Shown: positions 54,041-62,911, counted from the stretch's first letter. The stretch: DNA of 64,000 nucleotides from Rhodobacteraceae bacterium HLUCCO07 (GCA_001314705.1 LJSU01000011.1:1-64000), one strand, 5' to 3'. Numbers and translations are program-made. The notes: generated by a model not told the origin, from the letters alone.

Positions 54041-54853
54041 TTGCCCCGAAACACGACCCGCGCCGAACCCGGATTGCGCGGCCTGACCGAAAGCGATCGC
54101 TCAGGCCCGCTTTTTGTGCGCTCGCTGGAAAAGGCCATGCAGGTGCTGTCGGCCTTTCATCATGCCGACAGCCCCCTGTCATTGTCCGAGATCGCCGAAC
54201 AGGCGGGTGTCGATCGCAGCACGGCACAACGGATGGTGCACACGCTGCGCGCCATGGGTTATATCGGTCGCGCTGCGGATGGGCACGGCTTTGTCCCGGG
54301 GATACGGTTGCTCGACCATACGCTCGATTACCTGCGGCTTGACCCGCTTGTACGCCGCGCGACGCCGATCCTCCAGGAACTGCGCAAGGAGGTGCGCGAG
54401 CGCGTCGACCTGTCGCTTTTCGACGATCTGCGCGTGGTCTATGCCGTGCGCCTGCAAAGCAAGCGCCAGACCTTCTACACCACACTTGTCGGCCACAGCG
54501 TGCCCAGCTTTTGCAGCTCCGGCGGCTGGGCGATTCTCTCGCGTCTGCCGAATGACAGGGTGCGCGACATCCTCGACCGCTCCGACCGCCGCCCCTTTAC
54601 CCCCCATACCGTCACCGAAATCCCCGAGATACTCGAAAAGATCGCCGAAACCAGCGCCAACGGTTACGCGCTCACCCTCAACCAGATCCTGCTTGGCGAA
54701 ATCGCGGCCGGTTTTCCGGTGCTCGACGCGAGCGGTGATCCGGTCGGCGCTATCCACGTGGCAGGATCACTCGCCGAGTGGACGCCCGAGGATTTCGTCA
54801 ATCGCAACATCCCGCTCGCGCTCGAAGCGGCGCGCGCCATCAGCCAATATTGA
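54041..54853 (+). CDS. IclR-family transcriptional regulator
   Basis: The 270-aa regulator (from TTG 54041, with GGGA 7 nt upstream) has an N-terminal HTH (SLEKAMQVLSAFHHADSPLSLSEIAEQAGVDRSTAQRMVHTLRAMGYI, about residues 26-74) and an IclR ligand-binding domain ending with the GAIHVAGSLAEW block. GTG 53996 is an alternative start; the stop is certain. It is divergent from the M81-ABC operon and 10 nt ahead of the acylase gene, so it probably controls both arms of the module. Confidence 0.88.
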   Translation: MPRNTTRAEPGLRGLTESDRSGPLFVRSLEKAMQVLSAFHHADSPLSLSEIAEQAGVDRSTAQRMVHTLRAMGYIGRAADGHGFVPGIRLLDHTLDYLRLDPLVRRATPILQELRKEVRERVDLSLFDDLRVVYAVRLQSKRQTFYTTLVGHSVPSFCSSGGWAILSRLPNDRVRDILDRSDRRPFTPHTVTEIPEILEKIAETSANGYALTLNQILLGEIAAGFPVLDASGDPVGAIHVAGSLAEWTPEDFVNRNIPLALEAARAISQY

Positions 54854-54863
54854 GCGAGGTTCC

Positions 54864-57188
54864 ATGACCCAGTTTGTCCTGCCCGGCCTTTCCGCCCCCG
54901 CGAGCATCCGCATCGACCGCTGGGGCCTGCCGCATATCCGCGCCGAAAACCCGCGCGATGCCTTTTTCGTGCAGGGTTTCAATGCCGCGCGCGACCGGCT
55001 GTGGCAGATCGACCTGTGGCGCAAGCGGGGCCTTGGCCTGCTGGCTGCGGATTTCGGCCCCGGCTACCTGATGCAGGACCGTGCCGCGCGGCTCCTGCTT
55101 TATCGCGGCGACATGGCGCCGGAATGGGCGGCCTATGGCCCCGACGCCGAGGAAATCTGCACCGCCTTCGCAAAGGGCATCAACGCGGGCGTAGATCTGG
55201 TGCTGGCCGGCGGCCTGCCCCTGCCCCCCGAGTTTGCCGAACTGGGCACGAAGCCCGCCCATTGGACGCCCGAGGACGTGGTGCGCATCCGCACCCATTG
55301 CCTTGCCCGCAATGCCACGTCCGAACTGGCCCGCCAGAAGGTGCAGGCGCTCGCCTCGCCCGAGGTCGATCTCCTGCGCATGCCGCTTTCACCACCGGTG
55401 CCGGACGGGGAATGGGCCACGATGGACGGCACGCCCCTGCCCGACGATGCGCTCACTACCTATCTTCTGGCCACGGCACCCGTGACGTTCAGCGCCGAAC
55501 GCCTCGCCGCCACGCTGGACGAGGCGCCGCTCTGGTCGGCGCTCGATCCGGCGCTCAACGTGCTGCGCCACGACACCCCGCCCGAGGGATCGAACAACTG
55601 GGCACTCGCGCCCGCGCAAACGTCCACAGGGCGCGCGATCATGGCCAGCGACCCGCACCGCGCCCATGCCGCGCCCTCGCTGCGCTACATGGTGCATCTG
55701 AGCGCGCCGGGGCTCGACGTGATCGGCGCGGGAGAGCCTTCGTCGCCCGGCATCATGGCCGGTCACAACGGCACCGCCGCCTTCAGCCTGACGATCTTCT
55801 GCGCCGACCAGGAGGACCTCATGGTCCACGCAACCCTGCCCGGCGCGCCGCACAGCTATCGCCACGGTACGGGCAGCGAGGAGATGACCCGCATCGACGA
55901 GGTGTTCGCCGTCAAGGGCGCGCCCGATCAGACCCTGCCGCTCTACTTCACCCGCCACGGCCCGGTGCTCTGGCAGGACGAGGGGCGCAACCTTGCCCTG
56001 TCGCTACGCACCGTCTTCACCGATCCGGGCACCGCGCCCTACATGGCAAGCCTCAAATCCATGCGCGCCACCACGATGAGCGATTTTCGCAAGGCGCTGC
56101 ACAGCTGGGGCGCGCCCTCGGTCAACATGGTCTATGCCGACACCTCCGGCGATATCTGCTGGCAGGCGGCGGCCTATGTGCCACACCGCAATGGCTGGCG
56201 CGGGCTGGCCCCGGTGCCCGGCGATGGCCGCTTTGAATGGCAGGGCTACATCACCGCCGCCGAGTTGCCCGCGACGGTCAATCCCGCCGATGGCGTGGTC
56301 TGGTCCGCCAACGAGATGAACGTGCCCGACGGCTGGGACCACGCCGCGCAGCCGGTGGGCCATGAATGGCTCGAAGACGGGCGCGCCGAACGGATCTCGC
56401 AAGCGCTGCGCTCGGGCAAGGTCCGTGGCATCGCCGACAACTGCGCCCTGCAAACCGACACCTTTTCAGGATATACCGCGCGCCTTGTGAAACAGGTTCC
56501 CCTGCAGGCCCCGGAAGAGGCCCGCGCGCTGCTCGCGGGCTGGAACGGCCATGCCGATGCCGACAGCCCCGCCGCCCTTCTGGCGGAGATGTGGCTCTCG
56601 AGCCACCTGCGCCCGGCACTTCTGGCCCGTGTCGCGCCCGACCCCGATCTTCGCAAATGGTTCGGCGCGGGCTCCGTCGCCACCGTGGTCCGCATGTTGG
56701 AGGGCCGTCACCCCGGCCTCGCCCGTGCCGCCGGCCTCGATGATGACGCCACACGCGACGCGTTCCTCGCCGAAACCCTCGCCGCCGCGTGGGCGGATGC
56801 CGTGGCGCGCTTTGGCACGGACCCCGCCGAATGGCGCTGGGGCGATTTGCACAAGGGCTGGTTCGGTCACGCGCTGACCCCGCTGGGCCAGTCCCGCGAT
56901 GTCGGCCCGCTCGCCAAGGGCGGCAGTTCCAGCACGGTGATGATGGCCCATTACGAGGCCAGTGATTACCGCGTGCGCATCGGAGCCTCGGTGCGCATGG
57001 TGGTCGATGTCGGGGAATGGGACAACAGCGTCTGGATCAACGCCCCGGGCCAGTCGGGCCTGCCCGGAACGCCCCATTACGACGATCTCGCCCCGCTCTG
57101 GGCCAGGGGGGACTATGTGCCAATGTGCTATTCCGACACGGCGGTCGAGGCCGCAACGGTCACGCGGATCAACCTATTGCCCGGCTGA
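54864..57188 (+). CDS. Penicillin acylase-family (S45) Ntn hydrolase without a signal peptide
   Basis: The 774-aa protein is an Ntn hydrolase precursor. The N-terminal domain has GLPHIRAENPRDAFFVQGFNAARDRLWQID, typical of S45 proteins. The autoprocessing site is Gly242-Ser243 in PPEGSNNWAL, leaving Ser243 as the catalytic nucleophile of a 532-residue beta chain, with the conserved Asn downstream (ANEMNVP). Known relatives (penicillin, AHL and glutaryl acylases) are exported; here the protein starts MTQFVLPGLSAP with no hydrophobic leader, so cytosolic action is predicted. The gene sits 10 nt after iclR and belongs functionally with the peptide importer and hydrolases opposite. Confidence 0.9.
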   Translation: MTQFVLPGLSAPASIRIDRWGLPHIRAENPRDAFFVQGFNAARDRLWQIDLWRKRGLGLLAADFGPGYLMQDRAARLLLYRGDMAPEWAAYGPDAEEICTAFAKGINAGVDLVLAGGLPLPPEFAELGTKPAHWTPEDVVRIRTHCLARNATSELARQKVQALASPEVDLLRMPLSPPVPDGEWATMDGTPLPDDALTTYLLATAPVTFSAERLAATLDEAPLWSALDPALNVLRHDTPPEGSNNWALAPAQTSTGRAIMASDPHRAHAAPSLRYMVHLSAPGLDVIGAGEPSSPGIMAGHNGTAAFSLTIFCADQEDLMVHATLPGAPHSYRHGTGSEEMTRIDEVFAVKGAPDQTLPLYFTRHGPVLWQDEGRNLALSLRTVFTDPGTAPYMASLKSMRATTMSDFRKALHSWGAPSVNMVYADTSGDICWQAAAYVPHRNGWRGLAPVPGDGRFEWQGYITAAELPATVNPADGVVWSANEMNVPDGWDHAAQPVGHEWLEDGRAERISQALRSGKVRGIADNCALQTDTFSGYTARLVKQVPLQAPEEARALLAGWNGHADADSPAALLAEMWLSSHLRPALLARVAPDPDLRKWFGAGSVATVVRMLEGRHPGLARAAGLDDDATRDAFLAETLAAAWADAVARFGTDPAEWRWGDLHKGWFGHALTPLGQSRDVGPLAKGGSSSTVMMAHYEASDYRVRIGASVRMVVDVGEWDNSVWINAPGQSGLPGTPHYDDLAPLWARGDYVPMCYSDTAVEAATVTRINLLPG

Positions 57189-57245
57189 GAAACCTCGCCC
57201 CGGGCTTGTGCCGCGGCGGGTGTTTCCGATCAAACGCGACCCGGA

Positions 57246-58919
57246 CTAGTTCCCCAATATCCCGGGCAGGCGCAGCCCGTGTTCCTTTGCACAGTCGATC
57301 GCCTCTTCGTATCCGGCATCGGCGTGGCGCCACACGCCCGAGGCCGGATCGTTCCACAGCACCCGCTCCAGCCGCTTCGCGGCCTCCGGCGTGCCATCGG
57401 CCACGATGACCATGCCCGCGTGCTGCGAGAACCCCATGCCAACGCCGCCGCCGTGATGCAGGCTCACCCATGTCGCCCCCGACGCGGTGTTCACGAGCGC
57501 GTTCAGAAGCGGCCAGTCACTGACTGCGTCAGAACCATCCTTCATCGCCTCGGTCTCGCGGTTGGGGCTGGCCACCGAACCAGCATCCAGATGGTCACGC
57601 CCGATGACGATGGGCGCCTTCAATTCGCCACTGGCCACCATCTCGTTGAACTTCAACCCCGCGCGATGCCGGTCCCCCAACCCGATCCAGCAGATCCGCG
57701 CCGGAAGGCCCTGGAACGAAATCCGCGCGCGCGCCATGTCAAGCCATTGATGCAGATGCGCATTTTCGGGAAAAAGCTCCTTCATCGCCTGGTCGGTCTT
57801 GTAAATGTCCTCCGGGTCGCCAGACAGCGCACACCAGCGGAACGGCCCGACACCACGGCAAAAGAGCGGGCGAATATACGCCGGAACGAAGCCGGGGAAG
57901 GCAAAGGCATGTTCAAGCCCCTCCTCCAGCGCCACCTGGCGGATATTGTTGCCGTAATCCAGCGTCGGCACACCATCACTCCAGAAATCGATCATCGCCT
58001 CGACATGCACCTTCATGCTTGCCCGGGCAGCGCGTTCCACCGCCTTGGGGTCGCTCTCGCGCTTGTCACGCCACTCGGCCATGCTCCAGCCCTGCGGCAG
58101 GTAGCCATTGACCGGATCATGCGCGCTGGTCTGGTCGGTCACGATGTCGGGGCGCACACCACGACGGTAAATCTCGGGAAAGATATCGGCGGCATTGCCC
58201 AGGAGCCCCACCGACTTCGCCTCGCCCGCCTTGGTCCAGCGCTCGATCATCTCCAGCGCCTCGTCGAGGCTCTCGGTCTTTTCATCGAGGTATCCGGTGC
58301 GCAGGCGAAAATCGATGCTGTCAGGGTTGCACTCCACCGCGAGGCAGCACGCCCCGGCGAAAACGGCCGCCAGCGGCTGCGCGCCACCCATCCCGCCCAG
58401 CCCTCCGGTGAGGATCCACCGACCGGTGAGATCGCCATCGTAATGTTGCCGCCCGGCCTCGGCGAATGTCTCGTATGTGCCTTGGACGATGCCCTGGGTG
58501 CCGATATAGATCCACGACCCGGCGGTCATCTGGCCATACATCATCAGCCCCTTGCGATCGAGCTCGCTGAAATGGTCCCAGTTGGCCCAATGCGGCACGA
58601 TGTTGGAATTGGCGATCAGCACGCGCGGCGCATCCGCATGGGTCTTGACGATCGCCACCGGCTTGCCCGATTGCACCACCAGCGTTTCGTCGGCCTCCAG
58701 ATCCTTCAACCCCGCGACGATCCGGTCGAAATCCTCCCATGTGCGCGCCGCCCGCCCGATGCCGCCATAAACGACAAGCTCATGCGGGTTCTCGGCCACG
58801 TCCGGGTGCAGGTTGTTCATCAGCATCCGCATCGGCGCCTCGGTGAGCCAGCTCTTGGCGGAGATCTCGGGGCCGGTGGGCGGATAAACGTCGCGCAGGT
58901 TATGGCGGGGGTCGATCAT
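57246..58919 (-). CDS. hutU: Urocanate hydratase
   Basis: This NAD+-dependent cytosolic enzyme of 557 aa converts urocanate to imidazolonepropionate in histidine degradation. Its N-terminus ([21 protein letters not shown]), the NAD-binding [14 protein letters not shown], the [19 protein letters not shown] active-site block and the C-terminal [17 protein letters not shown] all match HutU. ATG 58919 follows GAGGAG. No hutH, hutI, hutG or hutF is in the window, so the gene is separated from the rest of the pathway or its partners lie elsewhere. It converges with the acylase gene and has a strong palindrome 95 bp upstream. Confidence 0.97.
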   Translation of the reverse strand: MIDPRHNLRDVYPPTGPEISAKSWLTEAPMRMLMNNLHPDVAENPHELVVYGGIGRAARTWEDFDRIVAGLKDLEADETLVVQSGKPVAIVKTHADAPRVLIANSNIVPHWANWDHFSELDRKGLMMYGQMTAGSWIYIGTQGIVQGTYETFAEAGRQHYDGDLTGRWILTGGLGGMGGAQPLAAVFAGACCLAVECNPDSIDFRLRTGYLDEKTESLDEALEMIERWTKAGEAKSVGLLGNAADIFPEIYRRGVRPDIVTDQTSAHDPVNGYLPQGWSMAEWRDKRESDPKAVERAARASMKVHVEAMIDFWSDGVPTLDYGNNIRQVALEEGLEHAFAFPGFVPAYIRPLFCRGVGPFRWCALSGDPEDIYKTDQAMKELFPENAHLHQWLDMARARISFQGLPARICWIGLGDRHRAGLKFNEMVASGELKAPIVIGRDHLDAGSVASPNRETEAMKDGSDAVSDWPLLNALVNTASGATWVSLHHGGGVGMGFSQHAGMVIVADGTPEAAKRLERVLWNDPASGVWRHADAGYEEAIDCAKEHGLRLPGILGN

Positions 58920-59013
58920 GCGGGACTCCTCTGGATGACGGCGGATCGGTGCAACCATTGACAAATGTCGGCGGAGCGGGATTCGATATCGCTATTATAT
59001 GCCTACAATTAGC

Positions 59014-59033
59014 TATTATGTATGCACATAATA
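59014..59033. promoter_or_regulatory. 20-bp palindromic operator candidate for hutU
   Basis: TATTATGT-ATGC-ACATAATA is a perfect palindrome in an AT-rich stretch between hutU and the sirtuin gene. It is 95 bp upstream of the hutU ATG and resembles GntR/HutC-type sites (TGTAT...ACA). HutC control is a guess based on the target gene; no hutC is adjacent. The rest of this 253-bp gap shows nothing else. Confidence 0.65.
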
Positions 59034-59172
59034 TGTCAACTCGAAATTCCCCCTGAAAACGTGCGATCGCCCCGGCCATCGGCCAAGACCCCGTGCGTTA
59101 CTCCGGCCCGGTTTCCCTCACCCGGTCCCGGCCCTAGAGTGATCACACGACCGTTCACGCGAGGGGACAGGC

Positions 59173-59871
59173 ATGGACGACAAGATCGTGATTCTCACCG
59201 GCGCCGGCATCTCGGCCGAAAGCGGGCTTGGCACGTTCCGAGACGAAAACGGGCTGTGGACGCGCTATGACCTTGAAGAGGTGGCCACGCCCGAGGGCTT
59301 TGCCCGAAACCCCGATTTCGTGCATGACTTCTACAACGCACGCCGGGCCAATTGCGCGGGCGCCGAGCCCAATGCCGCCCATGCCGCCCTGGCCCGGCTC
59401 GAACGCGAGTACCCCGGCGAGGTGGTGATCGTCACCCAGAATGTCGATGACCTGCATGAACGTGCCGGTGCCGCCCGCGTCATCCACATGCATGGCGCAC
59501 TTTCCGGGGCGCTCTGCGCGGCCTGCGGTCACCGCTGGCCCGCCCCGCCCGCAATGCAGACCGCCGATACCTGTCCCGCCTGCGCCGCCATGGCCACGCG
59601 CCCCGACGTCGTATGGTTCGGCGAGATCCCCTATCACATGGATGCGATCATGGGCCATCTCGCCTCCTGCTCCCGCTTCGCCGCCATCGGCACCAGCGGC
59701 GAGGTCTACCCGGCGGCCGGTTTCGTGCAACTGGCCACCGAGACCGGCGCGCATACGGTCGAGTTGAACCTCGAACCCTCCTCGGTCGTGTCGACCTTCG
59801 CCGAGACCCGCTACGGCCCGGCCACGAAGGTGGTGCCCGGCTGGGTCAGTGACATCCTGGCCCCGGTATAG
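59173..59871 (+). CDS. cobB: NAD-dependent protein deacylase (sirtuin)
   Basis: The 232-aa sirtuin removes acyl groups from lysines using NAD+. Motifs are GAGISAESGLGTFR (10-23), TQNVDDLHERAG (88-99), the catalytic His107 in HMHG and the zinc cysteines Cys115, Cys118, Cys134 and Cys137. Tyr54 and Arg57 (FYNARR) occupy the class III (SIRT5-like) positions that accept negatively charged acyl groups, so desuccinylase activity is likely. It is short, without N-terminal extension. A bidirectional terminator follows. Confidence 0.92.
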   Translation: MDDKIVILTGAGISAESGLGTFRDENGLWTRYDLEEVATPEGFARNPDFVHDFYNARRANCAGAEPNAAHAALARLEREYPGEVVIVTQNVDDLHERAGAARVIHMHGALSGALCAACGHRWPAPPAMQTADTCPACAAMATRPDVVWFGEIPYHMDAIMGHLASCSRFAAIGTSGEVYPAAGFVQLATETGAHTVELNLEPSSVVSTFAETRYGPATKVVPGWVSDILAPV

Positions 59872-59872
59872 A

Positions 59873-59905
59873 AGAGGGGCGCCCCGTTTCCCGGGACGCC
59901 CCTCT
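59873..59905. terminator. Bidirectional terminator hairpin between the sirtuin and PCu(A)C genes
   Basis: AGAGGGGCGCCCCG (59873-59886) pairs with CGGGACGCCCCTCT (59892-59905) except for one mismatch, around loop TTTCC. It lies immediately after the sirtuin stop, 25 bp before the convergent copper-chaperone stop. There is no long U-run on either side. Confidence 0.65.
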
Positions 59906-59930
59906 CGAACAGTCAAACCGCTTCGACCAA

Positions 59931-60416
59931 TCAATCGCCGTGCTTGTGCTCCATCTGGCCATGCCTCGGCTTGCGCTCGAGATCCACGGGCACGTCGATC
60001 TGCACCTCTCCGGCTTTCTCGAACACCAGCGTGAGCGGGATGATGTCATCCTGCTCCAGTGGTTCGCGAAGCCCGAGGAACATCACGTGATTGCCGCCAC
60101 GCTTCATCTCGATCATACCATCACCGGGCAGCGCAAACCCCTCCTCGACATGGATCATCCGCATCACCCCGTTTTCATCCTCGCGATGGGTGTGCAATTC
60201 GACCTTGTCGGCCACGTCCGACCGGGCATCGACCAGATGATCGTCGGAACCGCCGTCATTGTGGATGACCATGAAGGCCGCGCCCGAACTCGACATCATC
60301 GACGAAGCACGGGCGTAGGCGTCATGCACCTCGATTCCATCCGCAAAGGCAGGCAGGGCACTCAGGCTCAGAACGGCGGCGGAAACGGCCCCCAGCATAC
60401 GGGTCTTGAAAGACAT
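59931..60416 (-). CDS. Periplasmic copper chaperone PCu(A)C
   Basis: The 161-aa protein has a signal peptide (about 25 residues, ending AFAD) and the PCu(A)C copper site: His75/His77, Met85/Met87 and His110-x-Met112 in GGNHVMFLGL. Such proteins deliver Cu(I) to cytochrome oxidase. The C-terminus is His-rich (HGQMEHKHGD), which may add copper binding. It follows the DUF2946-type gene by 60 nt in the same direction. Confidence 0.92.
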   Translation of the reverse strand: MSFKTRMLGAVSAAVLSLSALPAFADGIEVHDAYARASSMMSSSGAAFMVIHNDGGSDDHLVDARSDVADKVELHTHREDENGVMRMIHVEEGFALPGDGMIEMKRGGNHVMFLGLREPLEQDDIIPLTLVFEKAGEVQIDVPVDLERKPRHGQMEHKHGD

Positions 60417-60476
60417 GGCGTCTCTCCTTCTTGTCTCGAAAATTCCAATGGGTTTCTGTCAGTGACGCCGGGCGCG

Positions 60477-60830
60477 TCACAGCGCATCCGCGGGCGGCCC
60501 ACGAGCCCGCGCCACGGGTCCGACCGACGAGATCGCCCGCGCGGCGCCGTCCGGGCGCAGCCTGATGCCCTTTCCCAAGGGTCGCGCCACCACCTGCGGC
60601 ATGGTCCCGGCCAGGGCGAAATGCGACAGCGCACAGTCGGGACAGATATGGGACGGGCCGACCGGCTGGCCATTCCCGTCCACCAGCACGGTGACCGGCC
60701 CCGTGCCAGTGCACAGAACGATATGCCCGGCGACATCGGACATGCCGCGGGCAACCGCCATGCTCTGGCCCGTCAGCGCCAGGATCGCGGCCAGCATCAG
60801 TCCGAGAAATGGGCGGAACCTTCGTTTCAT
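60477..60830 (-). CDS. DUF2946-like small exported protein with CxxC motif
   Basis: The 117-aa protein has an N-terminal hydrophobic helix/signal (about residues 8-27) and the motif HICPDC (His61, Cys63, Cys66), with another Cys at 40. I assign it to the DUF2946 type, which often accompanies copper-handling genes. Position directly upstream of PCu(A)C supports a metal-related role. The C-terminal third (after about 80) is Arg/Ala-rich and unremarkable. Confidence 0.7.
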   Translation of the reverse strand: MKRRFRPFLGLMLAAILALTGQSMAVARGMSDVAGHIVLCTGTGPVTVLVDGNGQPVGPSHICPDCALSHFALAGTMPQVVARPLGKGIRLRPDGAARAISSVGPVARARGPPADAL

Positions 60831-60934
60831 GACTTCAGGTTATAAGTCATGTGCCCAGCCTTCAAAAGAGACGATCCGCCACGGGCCGTGGAGCATGTGG
60901 GCGGAAACGGCCCGGGGCGGTCGACAAGGCCACG

Positions 60935-60962
60935 AAAAAGGCCCCGCCGGTCAGGCAGGGCC
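60935..60962 (-). terminator. Rho-independent terminator of rpmB
   Basis: Read on the minus strand, GGCCCTGCC and GGCGGGGCC pair in 8 of 9 positions around TGACC and are followed by TTTTT. It lies 27 bp after the rpmB stop codon. Confidence 0.88.
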
Positions 60963-60988
60963 GCGACTCACTGTCCCTGGACTTGGAA

Positions 60989-61276
60989 TCAGGCCGTTGC
61001 CAGCGCCTTGATGACTTCCTTCTTCACCTTGAGCGCGTTGGCCGAAAGTTCGTCGTCCTTGGCCTTGATGAGATAGGCGTCGAGCCCGCCGCGATGGTCG
61101 ACCGAGCGCAGCGCGGCGGCCGAAATGCGCAGCTTGATGCCGCGGCTCAGCGCTTCCGAACGCAGGGTCACGTCGTTCAGGTTCGGCAGGAAACGCCGCC
61201 TGGTCTTGTTGTTGGCGTGGCTGACATTGTTGCCAGTCATCGGGCCTTTACCGGTCAGTTCGCAGACACGCGACAT
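60989..61276 (-). CDS. rpmB: 50S ribosomal protein L28
   Basis: The 95-aa protein has the L28 sequence: [29 protein letters not shown] at the start and [18 protein letters not shown] in the middle, with the alphaproteobacterial C-terminal extension ([22 protein letters not shown]). The leader upstream contains a 7-bp GC hairpin (61297-61320) that could influence expression. A clear terminator follows. Confidence 0.98.
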   Translation of the reverse strand: MSRVCELTGKGPMTGNNVSHANNKTRRRFLPNLNDVTLRSEALSRGIKLRISAAALRSVDHRGGLDAYLIKAKDDELSANALKVKKEVIKALATA

Positions 61277-61404
61277 GGGTTCATCCTCATCTTGTCTCGG
61301 GGCCGAGGCGAGAGCCCCGACAATACAAACGGGCGCCGACCACGCAGCGCCCCGAAATCCGTTCGCGGTCTTTAGGCGGAATCGGTGGATGCGTCAAGCG
61401 GGTT

Positions 61405-62331
61405 TCAGAATGCCACCTTGTCCCCGCCCTTGAGATCCAGCATCGCCCGCGCCTCGTCGGGCGAGGCTATGTCCAGCCCCATCCCCTCGACGATGCCGCG
61501 CGCGATGCGCACCTGCTCGGCATTCGATCGCGCCAGGACGCCCGGACCGGCCCAAAGCGAATCCTCAAGCCCCACGCGCAGGTTGCCCCCCATCGCCACC
61601 GCGAGCGCGGCCACCCTCATCTGGTTCTTGCCGGCCCCCAGAACCGACCATTGATACTGATCCCCGAAAAGCCGGTCGGCGGTGCGCTTCATGTGGATCA
61701 CGTCCTCTTCATGCCCGCCAATGCCCCCAAGGATGCCGAACACCGACTGCACGAAGAGCGGCGGCTTGACGAGCCCCCGGTCGAGGAAATGTGCAAGATT
61801 GTAGAGATGCGCGATATCGTAGCATTCGAACTCGAACCGCGTGCCCCTGTCCGAGAGCGTGCGCAGCACGTATTCGATCTCCTGGAACGAGTTGCGGAAC
61901 ACCAGGTCACGGCTGTTTTCCAGGTGCTCACGCTCCCAGTCATGCTCGAACTCGGTGAACCGCTCGAGCATCGGGTATAGCCCGAAATTGATCGACCCCA
62001 TGTTGAGCGAGGCCACCTCCGGCGCGAAGACCTCGGCCGGCCGCACCCGTTCCTCGACCCGCATGAAGGGCGAACCGCCGGTGGTGATGTTGATCACCGC
62101 GTCGCTGCGCTGCTTGATGACCTTGAGGAAGGGCTCGAACGCCTCGGGCGTCTGGTCGGGCTTGCCGGTGTTCGGATCGCGAGCGTGCAGATGCACCACC
62201 GCGGCACCGGCCTCGGCTGCGCCGACCGCTGCTTCGGTGATCTCTTCGGGCGTGACCGGAAGGTGCGGCGACATGCTCGGCGTGTGAATCGCGCCGGTTA
62301 CGGCGCAGGTGATGATGATCTTGCGGGCCAT
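61405..62331 (-). CDS. BKACE-family beta-keto acid cleavage enzyme (3-keto-5-aminohexanoate cleavage family)
   Basis: The 308-aa zinc enzyme has the TIM-barrel signatures of this family: the N-terminal ITCAVTGAIHTPSMSPHLPVTPEEI, the metal ligands His47 and His49 in VHLHARDPNTGKPDQ, ITTGGSP and the RFEFECYD block. It should transfer or cleave a beta-keto acid using acetyl-CoA. Known substrates range from 3-keto-5-aminohexanoate to dehydrocarnitine; the substrate here is unknown. It stands alone, upstream of rpmB and divergent from a GNAT gene. Confidence 0.92.
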   Translation of the reverse strand: MARKIIITCAVTGAIHTPSMSPHLPVTPEEITEAAVGAAEAGAAVVHLHARDPNTGKPDQTPEAFEPFLKVIKQRSDAVINITTGGSPFMRVEERVRPAEVFAPEVASLNMGSINFGLYPMLERFTEFEHDWEREHLENSRDLVFRNSFQEIEYVLRTLSDRGTRFEFECYDIAHLYNLAHFLDRGLVKPPLFVQSVFGILGGIGGHEEDVIHMKRTADRLFGDQYQWSVLGAGKNQMRVAALAVAMGGNLRVGLEDSLWAGPGVLARSNAEQVRIARGIVEGMGLDIASPDEARAMLDLKGGDKVAF

Positions 62332-62434
62332 GTTGGGTCCTCCCTTGCTGACCACGATGATGCCCGGATGCCGGCCAAAGGCAATCCCCGGCTTATGGGT
62401 TTTCAACCGGCGCTTGGCCCGCTACATCCGCGCC

Positions 62435-62911
62435 ATGACCGTCACCTTCCGCACCATGACCAAGGCCGACCTCGCCGCCGCAGCCGCGCTCTGGCATGAG
62501 GGCTGGCATGACGGTCACGCCGCGATCTGCCCGCCCGCACTCACACGGCAGCGCACCGAAGCCAGCTTTCGAGACCGGCTTTCGCGTGACGTGGCAAACG
62601 CCCGCGTGGCGCTGCGGGCGGATCGGGTGGCGGGATTTCATATCCTCAAGGACAACGAGCTCTACCAGTTCTTCGTCGCCCCCGCCGAACGCGGCTCCGG
62701 CCTTGCCCGGCTGCTCATGCAGGACGCGGAAACCGCCCTGCGCATGGCGGACCATGACCGCGCCTGGCTGGCCTGCACCGTCGGCAATGCCCGCGCCGCG
62801 CGCTTTTACGAAAAGACGGGCTGGACGCGCATGGCGACCGAACGGATGGAGTTCGAGACCGCCGACGGCCCATTCGCGCTCGATGCCTGGCGCTACGAGA
62901 AGGCGCTTTAG
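62435..62911 (+). CDS. GNAT family N-acetyltransferase
   Basis: The 158-aa protein has a complete GNAT core: FRTMTKADLAAAAALWHEGW at the start, FFVAPAERGSGLARLLMQDAE (the acetyl-CoA site, about 79-99) and GNARAARFYEKTGWTRM. The substrate is unknown. ATG 62435 gives the family N-terminus; the open frame continues upstream into the divergent gap without meaning. It ends 4 bp from the convergent ABC gene. Confidence 0.87.
   Translation: MTVTFRTMTKADLAAAAALWHEGWHDGHAAICPPALTRQRTEASFRDRLSRDVANARVALRADRVAGFHILKDNELYQFFVAPAERGSGLARLLMQDAETALRMADHDRAWLACTVGNARAARFYEKTGWTRMATERMEFETADGPFALDAWRYEKAL

Noticed and set aside
61297-61320. GC hairpin TCGGGGC/GCCCCGA in the rpmB leader as a terminator or riboswitch
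   Set aside because: No U-run and no conserved leader architecture that I recognise; only noted as a possible leader stem.
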